Origin: Bryoerythrophyllum caledonicum
Lineage: Eukaryota; Streptophyta; Bryopsida; Pottiales; Pottiaceae
Reading direction: 5' to 3'
Assembly (NCBI GenBank): GCA_963971425.1
Contig: OZ020525.1
Span: 20,280,187 to 20,344,186, forward strand
Length of the DNA: 64,000 bases
In this document: piece after piece, positions 49,126 through 60,409 of the stretch
Position numbering within the stretch: position 1 is the stretch's first letter
Layout: each line of letters opens with the position of its first letter
The notes under the pieces: generated by a model
Database searches by the model: none
What the model saw: the letters and a program-made list of their open reading frames with translations, nothing else
What the model was told of the DNA's origin: nothing
Made by a program: the position numbers and the translations under genes

Positions 49126-50028
49126 TGTTAAAGGGAGATTTCACCTAAAGCTCGAATGAACAATTATCTCTATGCTCATTCAAACTACAGTTCAGGGCAA
49201 TAAGACAAAAGTCCCGATCCGGACCTTTACTGAGTCTAAAACTCCAGAATTGATCTAGATCTGAATCTAGATCTGAGTCTAGAGTTAGTTAGAATTGCGT
49301 TTCTGCTCTTTTGCTTAAGTTTAACCTACAGATCTGAAGTTTCCGCACTCACTTACAGCAAACCAGACCATACCCACAACAATTCGGGACTTGATTCTAA
49401 CTCTTAGGTGCAGAAATGATGTTGGGTTTAGTAGATCGGCCTAGATCTATATCAGATCTAGTGTTTTTAAGCCGAATCTCTAATACCCACAACCAAATGT
49501 AACTCCAAATGATCTTCTAACTACAAGATCCTACTCACACATTCACACCCTCACACAAACACACCGTAGATAGTAGCAAAGTCTTGCTTTACTTCCTCAA
49601 ACCTTCATAAACCTCTTCCATACTCCATACAACTCAAGATCCACACAATACGTCCACTTCCTAGCTCTCTAACTCCACTTCTACAATCTAGTCTAACACC
49701 CATCAAGAGCTCCGCACACACACACACACACCAGCGAGAAGAGAGAGAGCCCATCCCCCAAGGAGTGGCTCTCTAACCCCTCCAAACCCTAATCCTCCAC
49801 AATGGATGAAAGCTGTCCGAATGGATGTTATCCAGGTCCGGACAGTTTCATCCAAAATCTGGACAGTTCATCCAAAGTCCCGACTAGACAGTTTCATCCA
49901 CTGCCAGTCCGGACAGTCTCATCCACTGTCCAGATTCATCCACTAGTTTACTTTCTAACCATAACTATTGAATAACTTCGAAAAATTACTACCTGGAGCT
50001 CATAAGAAGCCTAAATCCCCGGTTAACA
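49126..50028 (-). repeat. 5' LTR of gypsy B
   Basis: 903 bp, the same structure as the other LTR with about seven substitutions. Confidence 0.93.
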
Positions 50029-50245
50029 TAGATCGCCATGAAATATCGATTTAGCCGGCAAGCTTCACTAGCTGCTTTCAATTTGTATTAGTTGTTGTAC
50101 GGGCATGAACAAATTTTACCAAGTTCTGTTCGGGAAAAATTGGTTGTGGTTGTAGATTTGGACAATCTCGAGGTATGGACCTAGTGTTTACATGATCGAG
50201 CAGAGTTTTTTAAGCGGACGATGCATATAGCCATGGAGAAAGGCA

Positions 50246-50325
50246 CCACGGCCTTGGTGTAGTGGTTTGAGTCATGGCACACCAGTGAGGTGGTTGAGAG
50301 TTCAAATCCTCATGCCGGTGTCGTG
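50246..50325 (+). ncRNA. tRNA-derived SINE head (pol III A and B boxes)
   Basis: TTGGTGTAGTGGTTTGAG (50,254-50,271) fits an A box. GAGAGTTCAAATCCTCATGC (50,296-50,315) fits a B box at tRNA-like spacing. Acceptor-stem pairing is not convincing, so this is a tRNA-like SINE head or tRNA relic, not a working tRNA. It lies at the right edge of gypsy A. Tail and target duplication not determined. Confidence 0.55.
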
Positions 50326-51708
50326 TAGAGAGCGGAGCACTTTGAGAATTCACGGGAAATCTGACTGCAACCGGAATATATGGAAGGAGAGTCCAATCAG
50401 ATCTTCAATTCTTCTATTCTTCAAACCTTCATATCTTCATTTCTTTGACTCTTCAAACAGCTCCCCGTTGGCCTATCATGTGGTGGCTCTAAACGGGTTA
50501 AGGGTAAAGGTAAGGTGATAAGAACCCAGGGCCTCGGACGGGTAAAACGGGACGGCCAGACCACAGGCTGAAACCGTCCAAAAGATTGGCTCCTAAAATT
50601 CAAACCCACGATGATTAGTAATCGTGCCTCACCGGTGGGAACAACATAAATACGACCGTGTGGGTGATCAACCCCACTTCGCCGCAACAAAATTTACGAA
50701 GCAGAATTGAAAAGAACTAGCCTCCAAATCCGGCTAGGAATAACAAAATAAAGACAACGAGCCTCCAAATCCGGCTAGGAATAACAAGCCACAAGCCACA
50801 ACACTCGAGTCTTCATGTCTTCTTGTCTTCAAATCTTTATATGTTCAAAAATACAAAGAAACTCAAAAGAAGTGTTTAAAAACACAATGGAAAAGCTTCC
50901 ACCAAGGCAGTAACCTTAAAACAAGTGCCAGAGATGACTCAAAACTCCAACTATCAAGTAAAATAACTTTCTGGAAAGAAAATACAAATAACTAACACTC
51001 CTCCAAATTTCAAGACATTCTAAACTATTGTCCAAAAGTTACATGAGTTCAAAGTTCCGCCCTTTTAGAAATTCAATCGCTCATAACTTCTTCTTTAAAA
51101 CTCCAAATCTTAGTTGTAATATTGTTTTAAAGAGCTATGACAATGGTGCACACACCTTTTAAATCTCAAACCATTCTAAACTCCTGTCCAAAAGTTATGG
51201 CTTGTTGAAACCTCTGCCCTCTCAATGGATGGCCTCAGGTTTTCACAATTTCAAACCTTCATAACTTTTGCAATTCAACTCCAACCAACTTGAATAATAA
51301 GTTTATGCAAAGCTAAACAAAAGTTCTACAACGCCTGAAATTTTCAAAGATAGACGCAAAAACTACAAACTTTGGTGGCCGCCCGAATCTCTGCTCCTCT
51401 TCGTTGGGTGGCAACAAACCCTCCTCCACTCACACGTTTGTAACTTTTTGTTTACAACTTCAAATCAAGCGAAAATAATCTCTTTGCAAGCGCATCTCAA
51501 AGAGAAAGAAACCCTCAAAATTTCATTTCAAAAGATTTCTTACAACCAGAAGTTATGGCCCATCAAACTCTCGGCTCTACACCCACACACATTTTTCTTT
51601 AAAAACACACTGGTTCCTTTTTCCACCGAAACCCAACTTAGAGGGAGAGAGAAGATGCTTACCTATCCTCTAGACCCCTAATGTAGATTAGATCAGCCCA
51701 TGTGCATA
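50326..51708. other. Non-coding stretch with a small tandem duplication
   Basis: No gene was found. AGCCTCCAAATCCGGCTAGG AATAACAA occurs twice (50,718-50,745 and 50,760-50,787). The part from 51,000 to 51,660 repeats loosely the theme 'TCATAACTTnT…AACTCCAAAT' and reads like decayed LTR or UTR sequence. Confidence 0.45.
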
Positions 51709-52088
51709 CCGTACTTTAGGGGCAGCCTCGTCACCCCTCCGTCGAATAATTAATTAATTTCAAATTTTAATGTCCGGCATTAAAAATAATATTTTTTTAA
51801 GATTCGACTTTTTGAGAAAATAAATAACTATAAGTTCGACTCTCATCCACAAATGATGAAGTTTCATTGGATGCTTGTTATTTCATCATCTTGTTTTGAA
51901 AGTGGCAGCCGCCCTTTCATTTAACTTACCCTAAAAGTTCACTAACCTTTGCTTAACCAACCCTAATCTCATTGTTTATCATGGGGGTTTGCTTGTGCAA
52001 GTGGTAGTTTGTCAAGGTGCTTCTGAGAGTTTTGTAACATTGTACTTAACTTTGTAAGAACTTGTTAGGTTTAGGGTCTTGGTATTGC

Positions 52089-53924
52089 ATGATTGACAAC
52101 ATGGCTAAGCAACAACTTTTGAGCAGTATGTTCACTATTATAGACAAAGAAGAAATGGAAGATAGGGTCGAACGTGACTTTGCACAGCTGCAGGTCAAGA
52201 TGGACATGGAGCAGTCTATGAAGAAAGAAGTTCAAAAGCGTCCAGTGGGTAGGCCCAAGATGCAAATCGAAGCTGTATTTCTTATAATCAAAGAGGAGAA
52301 ACCTAACGCAACACCAAAGACCACAAAGGCTAGGGGACCATACAAAAACTGGTTTGTACCATCTCTCTGGGATCCTATTTACGCAGCTGTAACACATCAT
52401 AGGAGTCTTGGTCCTGCTTTAAAATATTTGCAAGTGAAATACAAGTTACCCGGACAAAACAAGAGTATTTATGATGATTTGACTAGAGGTTCTTTAGGAG
52501 AGTGGTTCACTAAGACAGGGGAACTAAAAGATGGCACAAAACAAGCAATCTTCAAGGAAACTACAACTTATACTGATGGAGCTCAACATGCATATATTTT
52601 ATCTAAACATCATAAATTAGAGGAGGAGATTATCACTTTGTTGAAGGCACATCGTGAGGCAGGTCAACCTCTCTTTGCATCTTCTGTAAGGAACTTAATT
52701 CGAACCCTCATTCAGAAGAGAGAGCCTAGCCTCCTAAATTTCAAAAGTCAAAGTGGATTTAGGGTTTCTTTAGAATGGACACGAGATTTTGTGAGAACCA
52801 ACTTAGATTGGAGCTTTAGAAAAGGTACAGGAGCAGCTAGAAAGCTACCAAAAGATTGGGAGCAACAAGGTCTACAAATGGCACAATGAATGGCCTACCT
52901 TGTCAAAGCTCATTCAATCCCACCTCAGTTGGTCATCAATACAGATCAAACGGGAATACATCTAGTACCAACAGGAGGCGCTCGCACTTGGGCAGAAAAA
53001 TGCTCTAAACATGTTCAAGTCCTTGGTATGGAGGACAAAAGGCAGATCACTGCTTCATTATCCTTTTCAGCTGCAGGAGACTTGTTACCTCTTCAAATCG
53101 TATTTACAGGATCTACAGAGAGATGTCTTCCTCCTCGAAATGTTGGTCGCCAAGTGTGTGAAGAAACTGGTTGGAATTTGACATTCTCTAGCAATCATTG
53201 GAGCAACTTAACAACTTGCAAACAATTTGTTGAAGAAATTCTACAACCCTATAGAAGAAAACAAGTGCAAGAGATGGGGTTATATGCAGAATCAAAGTTG
53301 ATTTGGATTTTAGACTGCTGGAGTGTCCATATCTCGAAGGAATTTATCTCTTGGTTGAAGGAGACACATGGAGAGATCCTACTCATATTTGTTCCCGCAA
53401 ATTGTACAAGCGTTTTACAACCTACAGATGTCATCTTACAACGTCCATTCAAGCATGGTTTCACACAACAATTTGACCAATATACAAGTGAGAACATTGG
53501 CAAGCAGATCGATGAGAAGGAACTATATGATGTGAACTTGGATACAAAGATGTCGTTGCTGAAGCCTTTGATCTGCAGCTAGTTATATCATGCGTAGCAA
53601 CACATCAACAAACCAACCATGATAAAGAAAGGGTGGTCCATGTGTGGCTTAGATCAAGCATTCCAAAACGCATTTCAGACATCAGCAATGGAGGAACATA
53701 TGAAGAACTCTTTGTTCAAAGAAGTGTTGGATACAGAACATGAATCCAAGGAAAAAGAGGATGAAAGAGATCCAGACGAGAGTGTTCAAGCTATAGTGGA
53801 GAAAAACTTGACTCTTGTTGCAAATGTCACAACAGAAAACAAAAGATCTATTGTTTCAACCATGAAAGATCATGCCTGGAAAAAGGTAAGTTCCTTCCTA
53901 CAAATACCTAGGAAAAAAGATTGA
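52089..53924 (+). pseudogene. pogo-like DDE transposase with three in-frame stops
   Basis: It would bind the element ends and cut and paste the element. One continuous frame of about 610 codons starts at ATG 52,089. The N-terminal part has an AT-hook-like KRPVGRPKM and a helix-turn-helix-like segment (AAVTHHRSLGPALKYLQVKY). The DDE core shows D1 in INTDQTG (52,944), D2 in WILDCWSVH (53,313) and D3 in VLQPTDV (53,427), with 37 residues between D2 and D3. The frame is cut by TGA at 52,887 and TAG at 53,580 and 53,595; each is one G-to-A step from TGG. A good splice donor (AAG|GTAAGT, 53,886) suggests a last exon further right, for example from 54,027 (…NPTGKRQTKHSAKCARK). The gene is dead as it stands but otherwise well kept. 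Confidence 0.85.
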
Positions 53925-54089
53925 TTTTAGATCTCAAATGTTGAAATGCAAAATATTCCAATCAATATGAAGAATGTTAAATTTGTAGTCCTTACCAACA
54001 CTAATATCCTAGTCCTTTTCAACCAGAACCCTACAGGCAAACGACAAACAAAACACTCAGCAAAGTGTGCAAGAAAAGAGACCAAGAGC

Positions 54090-54960
54090 AGAAACTCAAA
54101 AAATGAATGTTGGAGGAATGGAGAACAACCGTTAAGGAGGAGCCTGCAGGTGCTTCACGAACTGGTTGCGACTTTACGAACCCTGCAGGCAAACGACGTG
54201 GGGAGGAATTCAACAGGAAAAGGAAACAAAGGCAACTCGCAGAACTGCTTGGGAATGTGCAGGTGCAGCCGGCCTTACAACAACAACGGCGTTATCGGCA
54301 TTACGACGGCGACCTCCAACCCTACGGCGTTACGACACGCCCTCCAACCCTACGACGCCGAGGAAGAAGCAGGGACTACTTGGAAAGATTCTCCACCACT
54401 AAATTCGCAGTGAGGATGATGAGGTTGTACTCGGCTGAAATATGAGGTTGTACTCGCTCTTCAGCTACCACAACGAGGCGATGCAGGACGCCTTCTCGAG
54501 AATCAGGTGGGGTTAATGTCCGCCTTCTTCGACACACGGCTTCACGCGGGTGCCAGTGAACAGAGCCAGCATCATCGGCCATGGTCGGACTCGAACCCCA
54601 GTTGATCAAAACAACACCAAGTTCTTGTCGTAGACTGTCAACCCCAGCGGCGCAGCTTTCGGCATCTCCGAGGCCAAGTACATGGGGTACCACTCCTATT
54701 GCCAATCGTACTCCACCTCGGCATCCTTGGCAGCTTGCTCGTCCTGATCCGCCTCTATCAACGGCCCTTCCTCCACTACGACTACCACCCGGCATTTCTG
54801 TTTCCAGCTAATTCTATCATGATTCATCTGCTCACTAGACTGCGCTCCAATTACCCATTGCCTCCTCAACCCAAGCCTAGGAGCTCCCACACGATGACCA
54901 CAGCCTGAGCCCGTCCAACAACTCCACAACGGTCAGTCAGCTTTATGTGGTCAGTGCTAC
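54090..54960. other. GC-rich segment inside the pogo-like transposon
   Basis: Base composition rises sharply compared with both flanks. Several overlapping frames are open for 70-140 codons on both strands, and none is recognised. A 23-bp word (GAACCCTACAGGCAAACGAC at 54,026) recurs at 54,178 as GAACCCTGCAGGCAAACGAC. It may hold the transposase C-terminal exon, the 3' UTR, or a captured host fragment. Confidence 0.4.
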
Positions 54961-55439
54961 ACTTGCCTCGTGCTAACAATGGGTTTGACTTGTGCATGCA
55001 AGGAGCTCGTGAGGAACTAGTGGACTTCATGAGATCACTCTGAACACCTTTAATATATTTGATTTTTGGTTCATGCATTGGATTTCAAGATATTTCGTCA
55101 TTCATCTAAATTTATTTCATGGTTTTCCGGCAATTTGATAGCGTAATTTTTTTTTAAATCCGACATTATTATTTGGAATTATTTTTTGCCGAAACTGCCC
55201 CTAAAGTACGATATCACATGGGCCTCAAAACACCCATTGGCCCTAGGAAAACTCAAAAGATAAGCACTTATTTATCTTTTAAGGTCAACAAACCTTTAGA
55301 ATTCTAACTAGGAGGTAAACTATCCTTTATCTACCATCTTTTAACTTCTAATATTCAAATAGAACACAAAATACTTAAATTTAGTACAAAGATTCAATCA
55401 AAATCAAGTACAGGTAAAAACTAAAGTCAAAGAAGAGTG

Positions 55440-55898
55440 TTATTCCATCTGCAAGAACTTGAGGATGCGCTTGATAGTAATTGCAATGTAATCTACAAGT
55501 TGAGTCTTCGTCAAAGGATTCACTGGCCCTTCTAACCAACGATGGTGGCCAGCGCTTACCTCGATCGGCCTAGGTATACAGAAATAATGGTCTTCGTTCA
55601 GGCCCTCGAAACTTCCTTCAAATGTCACTTCACGAGTACCCGATTCAACACATCTAATTTGAAGTAAGATTACTAAAACACGAGGGTCATTTTAGAGATT
55701 GTCATGCCAACGCTGCTCAACACGAGGCTGCTTCAGTGGACGAGAAGATCTAGCTTCATCTTGAGGGTGGAATGACAATAGTGTGGAAACTGGCAGTTGG
55801 GATGATTGAATTGGCAGCTGAGACAAGGAAAGCTGTAAATCTACCTCTGGTTCAGACTCTAGATCTTATGACTCCATAAAAACCCTCCAGTCCGACAT
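55440..55898 (-). pseudogene. Unrecognised 153-codon gene with two in-frame stops
   Basis: The frame runs from ATG 55,898 (MSDWRVFMES) to a stop at 55,440. It reads DLESEPEVDLQLSLSQLPIQ, then SSRPLKQPRVEQRWHDN, then CVESGTREVTFEGSFEGLNE and KTQLVDYIAITIKRILKFLQ. Two internal TAA codons lie near 55,868 and 55,692. The steady protein-like composition across all 153 codons argues for a decayed gene. The family is not recognised. It lies 230 bp right of the pogo-like element and may belong to an older element or a host gene. Confidence 0.5.
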
Positions 55899-56239
55899 TT
55901 TAGCTCGAACTTCAAATCCAAACACAAACTCTAAGAACGTAAAGGAATACTTCGAATTGGTGAATACTGTCTACGACTTTCGCCTTTTAATCAATCCCAT
56001 TAGCAATAAGCATCACCTTGAAGCTACTGGAAGCGTCACCAATAAGTTTCGTCTTCCTAATCAAAGATCTTTTCAAAATATAAACAAGTATATGTTTTAC
56101 ACACTGTAGATATTTACATCAAGACACCGGCGTGGGGCCTACCACCATAGTCCACCCAACTATGGTGGGGGGTCTTCAGACCTCGTTGTATGGGTACCCA
56201 AAAAGCCCTTGGGGGGGATGACATGTCGGTTGTCTTTAA

Positions 56240-56396
56240 GGCACTTAATGTAGAAAAGTGTTTACCTTCGAAAGGAGGAAGTAGCTCTAGATTCACTATC
56301 CTTTGTCCGCTGGCCATCGGATTGGTGTATAGAATGAACAAACACTATATTCACGCCGGTCCGTTCGGAGGCCGGAGTTCTTCTTCTTCTAGCCAT
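56240..56396 (+). mobile_element. LINE 3' end, copy on the plus strand
   Basis: It matches the 3' ends of the LINEs at 14.4 and 61.1 kb: GAAGTAGCTCTAGATTC, AATGAACAAACACTATATTC, ACGCCGGTCCGTTCGGAGGC, then (TTC)4 and TAG. The conserved last codons read NKHYIHAGPFGGRSSSSS. A short hairpin (CCACCATAG…CTATGGTGG) lies just upstream at 56,140-56,170. Coding sequence further upstream is missing. Confidence 0.65.
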
Positions 56397-56399
56397 GGA

Positions 56400-57037
56400 G
56401 AATTTGTCCATCGCTCAGCACCGGGACAACATACGATATGCTCGTATTCGAAGCGGTGCCTACCGAGCTCAGCTGCAATACTTTTCCACGGCGGATTACA
56501 TTAATTTCCATCGTGAGGCGTCCATGACGTTGGATATTCAAATAATAATATCACACTTTACTTTTTGATATATAATAATGGAAAGATACTAAAACAATTT
56601 TATCACCTCCACATATAGGTTGCAAGAAAACAAATAATCTTTGGAAGATAGATGTACAGGAGTAATGTTTGTAAACCTCTAAAGAACATTTTAGAGATAT
56701 CTCTTCTATTGATTAAAAATTTCAAAATGAACCTTGTGAAAATCTAATTGTAGGATCTTCTTCTAACTTACATGAGATGATGTGGTAAAGCGTTTGCAAA
56801 TTTTGATAGTGTGGATTGAAATATCATTGCAGTCAAAGTCAAAAAGCTATCCTCCAAATGCACACTTGGTCCTTTGAAGGTTAAAATTGTGACAAACTAT
56901 ACCAATTAAGCTAATCACTTCCGATATACTCATTGGTTGTTTAATAGCATCTTTCAAGTGGTGTTATGAGTGTAATGAAATCTCTTTCTATATATATATC
57001 CTGTGGTTTCACTCAACTAACTTCTATATTTGGGTAA
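56400..57037. other. AT-rich intergenic DNA, nothing supported
   Basis: No gene, RNA or clear repeat seen. Confidence 0.5.
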
Positions 57038-57644
57038 AAGCAAGCTACACCGGTATAAAAAACGTGTCACAAGTTGTTTTTGTAGGAGTAACGAACATTC
57101 TTTTGTCTACCAAACAAGATGTACCTTTGTTTTCAGATTTTTGATGATGGAATGTTGTTCCCAACTTAAATGGCATTAAATGAACGCTAAAAACTTGGTA
57201 AGTCGATCAATGGTTTCATCTCTATGACTGAATTTGTGGGAGAAATATACTTGTCACAAAATACTAGATTTGTACAAATATACTGATTTTGAGTGATCTG
57301 TGATACATATGATGATGAAAATTTGTATGCACATAGATAGGGTGCTGTGAATGGACTATCCAATAAAAAAAAACAAATTTTCAAATCCAATTGGTAGAAA
57401 ACATGCCAATCGTACATGGTTCAAAATGACTAAGGATTGGGTCCTTTCTTAAATGGATTTTTGTCAAAAATAGTGCTTCATATATAACCCTAGGTCGACA
57501 TATGGTGGCTTTTTTTAAAAAAATTAAATTAATATCCTTTTTTTGAAAGTTAAGTTTAAAATATACTAAAAATATACCAAAATATACTAAAAATATACCA
57601 TGGTCTTTGCCCAAAATGGGGTGGGTGTAGCATGCTTTCACCCA
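57038..57644. repeat. Dispersed repeat, copy 2 (partner at 3,768-4,347)
   Basis: Same orientation and order of landmarks as copy 1. It includes a local duplication AAATATACTAAAAATATACC near 57,560-57,600. The minus-strand peptide CDKYISPTNSVIEMKPLIDL is close to that of copy 1. Confidence 0.75.
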
Positions 57645-60086
57645 TTTAGACATCTTTATTTTTGAATTGTGTATGTAGCACATATTTTTTAACATTTGGT
57701 GCATAATAGTATTTTAAAACTTAATAATTTTTACATCATATCTAAATTCTAATGAAAGGGCTCATATAAAGTATTCTTTCAATGGGCACATCAAAAGAAT
57801 AAAGTGCTTCCTCCAAAAGGCTTTGACATAAGGAAATGTGCTATGAACCAACATATGAAAGCTGTTTGTTGTGGAACCGGCAGATGTTCTAGACAAAGTG
57901 TTTTTTAGTTATAAGTTTACAATAACTATTGGTATAAAAGCGAAGTCACAGTAACTGCACTAAATTGGATTCTATAACTAAATGCAAGAATATGTGTAGT
58001 TAGCAACTAATACATAACTCTATGACTATTTACTTATTCCATTTGGTTTGTTGAAGTGTAGTGTATTTGGGACATTGAAGCTAGATAGTAGTATTATTTG
58101 TTTATATTCAAATATTACAACATAGTCAAAGTTTAAATATGAATGTGTATTTCCTTAAATATTACATTTTACTTTCTAAGGTTATGTTTCATTTACTTCG
58201 TTTTACTAGAATACTCTAAATTTTGAATTTTTCTCATTTTAATAAATAAAACTAATTTAAAATAGTTTTTTTGGTTGTAATTATCTAAAAGAAGAAAAAG
58301 ACGGCTAGGATCCAGTGACAATACAACAAGATCTCTTCTCATCAAAAATTTTAATGGGAGCCAAAACAAGTTAATATTTAGGTTCATAAACTCTTTCACA
58401 TTTTATCTCTGAAGGACAATGTCAATAGATGGGTTTTTTAAAAAATTGGGCAGGCTTCTACAATGTCAATATTGCATGTGAAATTTTGAAACTTTTTGTA
58501 AACATACAAAATGGTAAGAGTCTTGCAAGATTATAATTTGTTTCTTTCATTAGACCTTCAAACAAAAAGTTATGATGCTTGAAGTTTAACTTTAACTTTA
58601 CCTAAGATTGTCAAAAACAACACCACTCAATTGTACAGTACATAGATTTCACTCCACAAGGTCTCAAAGCTTTTCACATCATTAGATAGAATGTTGAAAA
58701 AATATAAAATTCACACTAAACTTTGTGATTTCAGTATGCTTAAATTATCAAAAGAAAATTTTCATTGGAAAGCCAACATAAAATTTTATTTTGACGGTTT
58801 GGATTATGCTCTTCATGGAAATTAAGTTTATACAAAAACATGCTCACTTTATAAAACCACGTAACCCCTAAACTTCCAAGAGTCCTCTTGAGGGACTCTA
58901 GAAGGTTTGGGTAGGTTCCTATGGTGTAATTTCATAATAGTTTTCTTTGAAATTTTTAATGTAAATGGACATTACTAAAAGTTGTGTGTGATTCCAATTT
59001 TTTTCCTCAATCCAACATTTAATAAAAAAGTTGTAGGGTTTTGAAGTTCAAATGAGGAGAGTGGGCACGTTGGGCAACTCCAAAAACTTTTGCTAGGACT
59101 CTATTGAATGTGAGATTTTCAACATTAGCTAATAATGTTATTTCCTTTCATATTGCCAAAAAATCTCTTGTCATTAGTGAAAAAAGGCATATAAATCCAA
59201 GTCAAACATTTTCACACATTATCGCACATTGTTGGGCAAGGTACCAAAAAAACCTTCTTTTTCACATTAAACTTTGAGATCATCATATTTTTTTACTTTT
59301 CATTTTTCCCGCAACATTATGTGGTGTAAGTCTTCTTATTGACCATTTGGATTCTCATTCTAAAACATACTAAGTTCACAAAAAAATTATAACGCAATTA
59401 ATATCATGCTTAACATGACGGAAATGAATTTAGACCTTGTTTTGAATATGCTACATCCTTTTTCTACCTCTAAAAATTGAAGTACAAGGAGCTAAAATCA
59501 TGCTTGACATGATGGAAATGAATTTAGACCTTGTTTAGTGCAAAAATTTGACACCAAGTGAATTCAAAGTCTGCTAATCCACTAAACGCAGGGAAGAACA
59601 TGGATCCATTTCACTACTTCAAACACTATAATATTACGATCCGTGCAGTCAAACTTTAAGATTTTTTTTAGGAAGTTATTTAATAAGTCTGAATTGAGAT
59701 CCTACATTTAAAACTAGAAGTACAAGTTGTTTGTTTTGTCCTTACTCAATGTACTAAAATGAGCAGTTTTGAAGAGTTTTTGTTGTGAAATTGTCAAAGA
59801 AATTTAGGGTTTAACATTCCACTTTGTTATGTCATGTAGATATAGGTGGCCCAATGGCCAAACAAACATACTTCCAATCCACTTCAATCAAAATCATCTT
59901 TCTCTACAATCAAATGATAAAAAATCTAAGCCCTAAATGCTCAAGCATCCACATACTAAACTATCAACAAAGTTTTTCACATTCAATGTCATTCATCTAT
60001 TTTGTAAAGATCATTTATCTTATATTGACATACATATGAAAGTAATTTAAATAGTCAATAGAAAGTTTGTATCTCTTCTGTCTATA
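57645..60086. other. AT-rich intergenic DNA with one short tandem duplication
   Basis: No gene found. ATGACGGAAATGAATTTAGA CCTTGTTT at 59,413-59,441 recurs as ATGATGGAAATGAATTTAGA at 59,509-59,536. Otherwise long AT-rich runs with no clear structure. Confidence 0.45.
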
Positions 60087-60409
60087 TCTACCACATATAA
60101 TAAAAAGAGGAAGGACAATAGCCGGTTGGTACCCAGGCAATCCGTTGTGCCATGTGGCGACACCTGTCCTACCTCAATATTGGCCTTCCTTGATATTGGC
60201 CTTCCTTGACATGTAGCATATAGCTAGGGAAAAGAGGAATGGACATTCACAGCGATAGAAACCGAGGATACCTAAGTGATACATGCCATAGAAGGCGGCA
60301 ATATGTGGCATTTATTTTTAATTATTTTATTTTTACTTTTATTTTTACAATTACGGTTAACTTCCCTAAACTTACATTATTTGTTGGTGACAACGGGTCC
60401 GTATACTAG
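60087..60409 (+). mobile_element. Helitron-like unit 1
   Basis: Starts TCTACCACATATAATAAA after A and ends TATACTAG. A short hairpin (TTGTTGGTGACAACGG) sits about 11 nt before the CTAG end. 323 bp, non-coding, non-autonomous. Confidence 0.7.

Larger units (their letters stand above)
34713..50028 (-). mobile_element. 15.3-kb Ty3/gypsy LTR retrotransposon B with extra open frames
   Basis: Fossil. The LTRs are 903 bp each (34,713-35,615 and 49,126-50,028), flanked by the duplication TAGAT (34,708-34,712 and 50,029-50,033). I count about seven differences between LTRs (0.8%), which suggests insertion a few hundred thousand years ago at usual plant rates. On the minus strand the order is 5' LTR, primer site TGGCGACCATGC, a 176-codon leader frame, gag, second knuckle, protease, reverse transcriptase/RNase H, integrase, a 648-codon region, an 837-codon frame, polypurine tract AAAAGGGGGATAA, 3' LTR. 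It is largely whole, with about five frame boundaries, some possibly natural. RT motifs resemble the Tat/Athila side of Ty3/gypsy rather than chromoviruses; that is an inference. Confidence 0.93.
17951..50245 (+). mobile_element. Ty3/gypsy element A, heavily decayed, split by three insertions
   Basis: Fossil. It survives in four pieces: about 17,951-19,647, 24,918-26,823, 32,472-34,712 and 50,029-50,245. Parts recognised are a gag region with a CCHC knuckle (CSHCGKSGHSDESC, near 19,165), reverse transcriptase and RNase H relics (32.5-33.6 kb) and an integrase relic with an H2C2-like start (HKDLKHFG…CEVCD, 34.1-34.4 kb). It has many breaks and is plainly dead. The insertions are CACTA-like (19,648-24,917), Ty1/copia (26,824-32,471) and Ty3/gypsy B (34,713-50,028). 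LTRs were not identified, so the outer ends are approximate. It is older than all three insertions. Confidence 0.75.
51709..55211 (+). mobile_element. 3.5-kb pogo-like (Tc1/mariner superfamily) DNA transposon
   Basis: The left end CCGTACTTTAGGGGCAG and the right end, reverse-complemented, TCGTACTTTAGGGGCAG are inverted repeats. TA lies just outside each (51,707-51,708 and 55,212-55,213). An extra matching GCCCATGTG lies beyond each TA (51,696-51,704; inverted at 55,215-55,223), so the repeats may be about 31 bp and the exact ends are uncertain. Inside are a DDE transposase (52,089-53,924) and a GC-rich segment (54,090-54,960). The TA|CCGTA start is shared with the MITE at 24,210-24,576. Confidence 0.82.

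Noticed and set aside
50246-50325. Functional tRNA gene
   Set aside because: A and B boxes are present but I cannot pair a convincing acceptor stem or anticodon arm, so it is called a SINE head.
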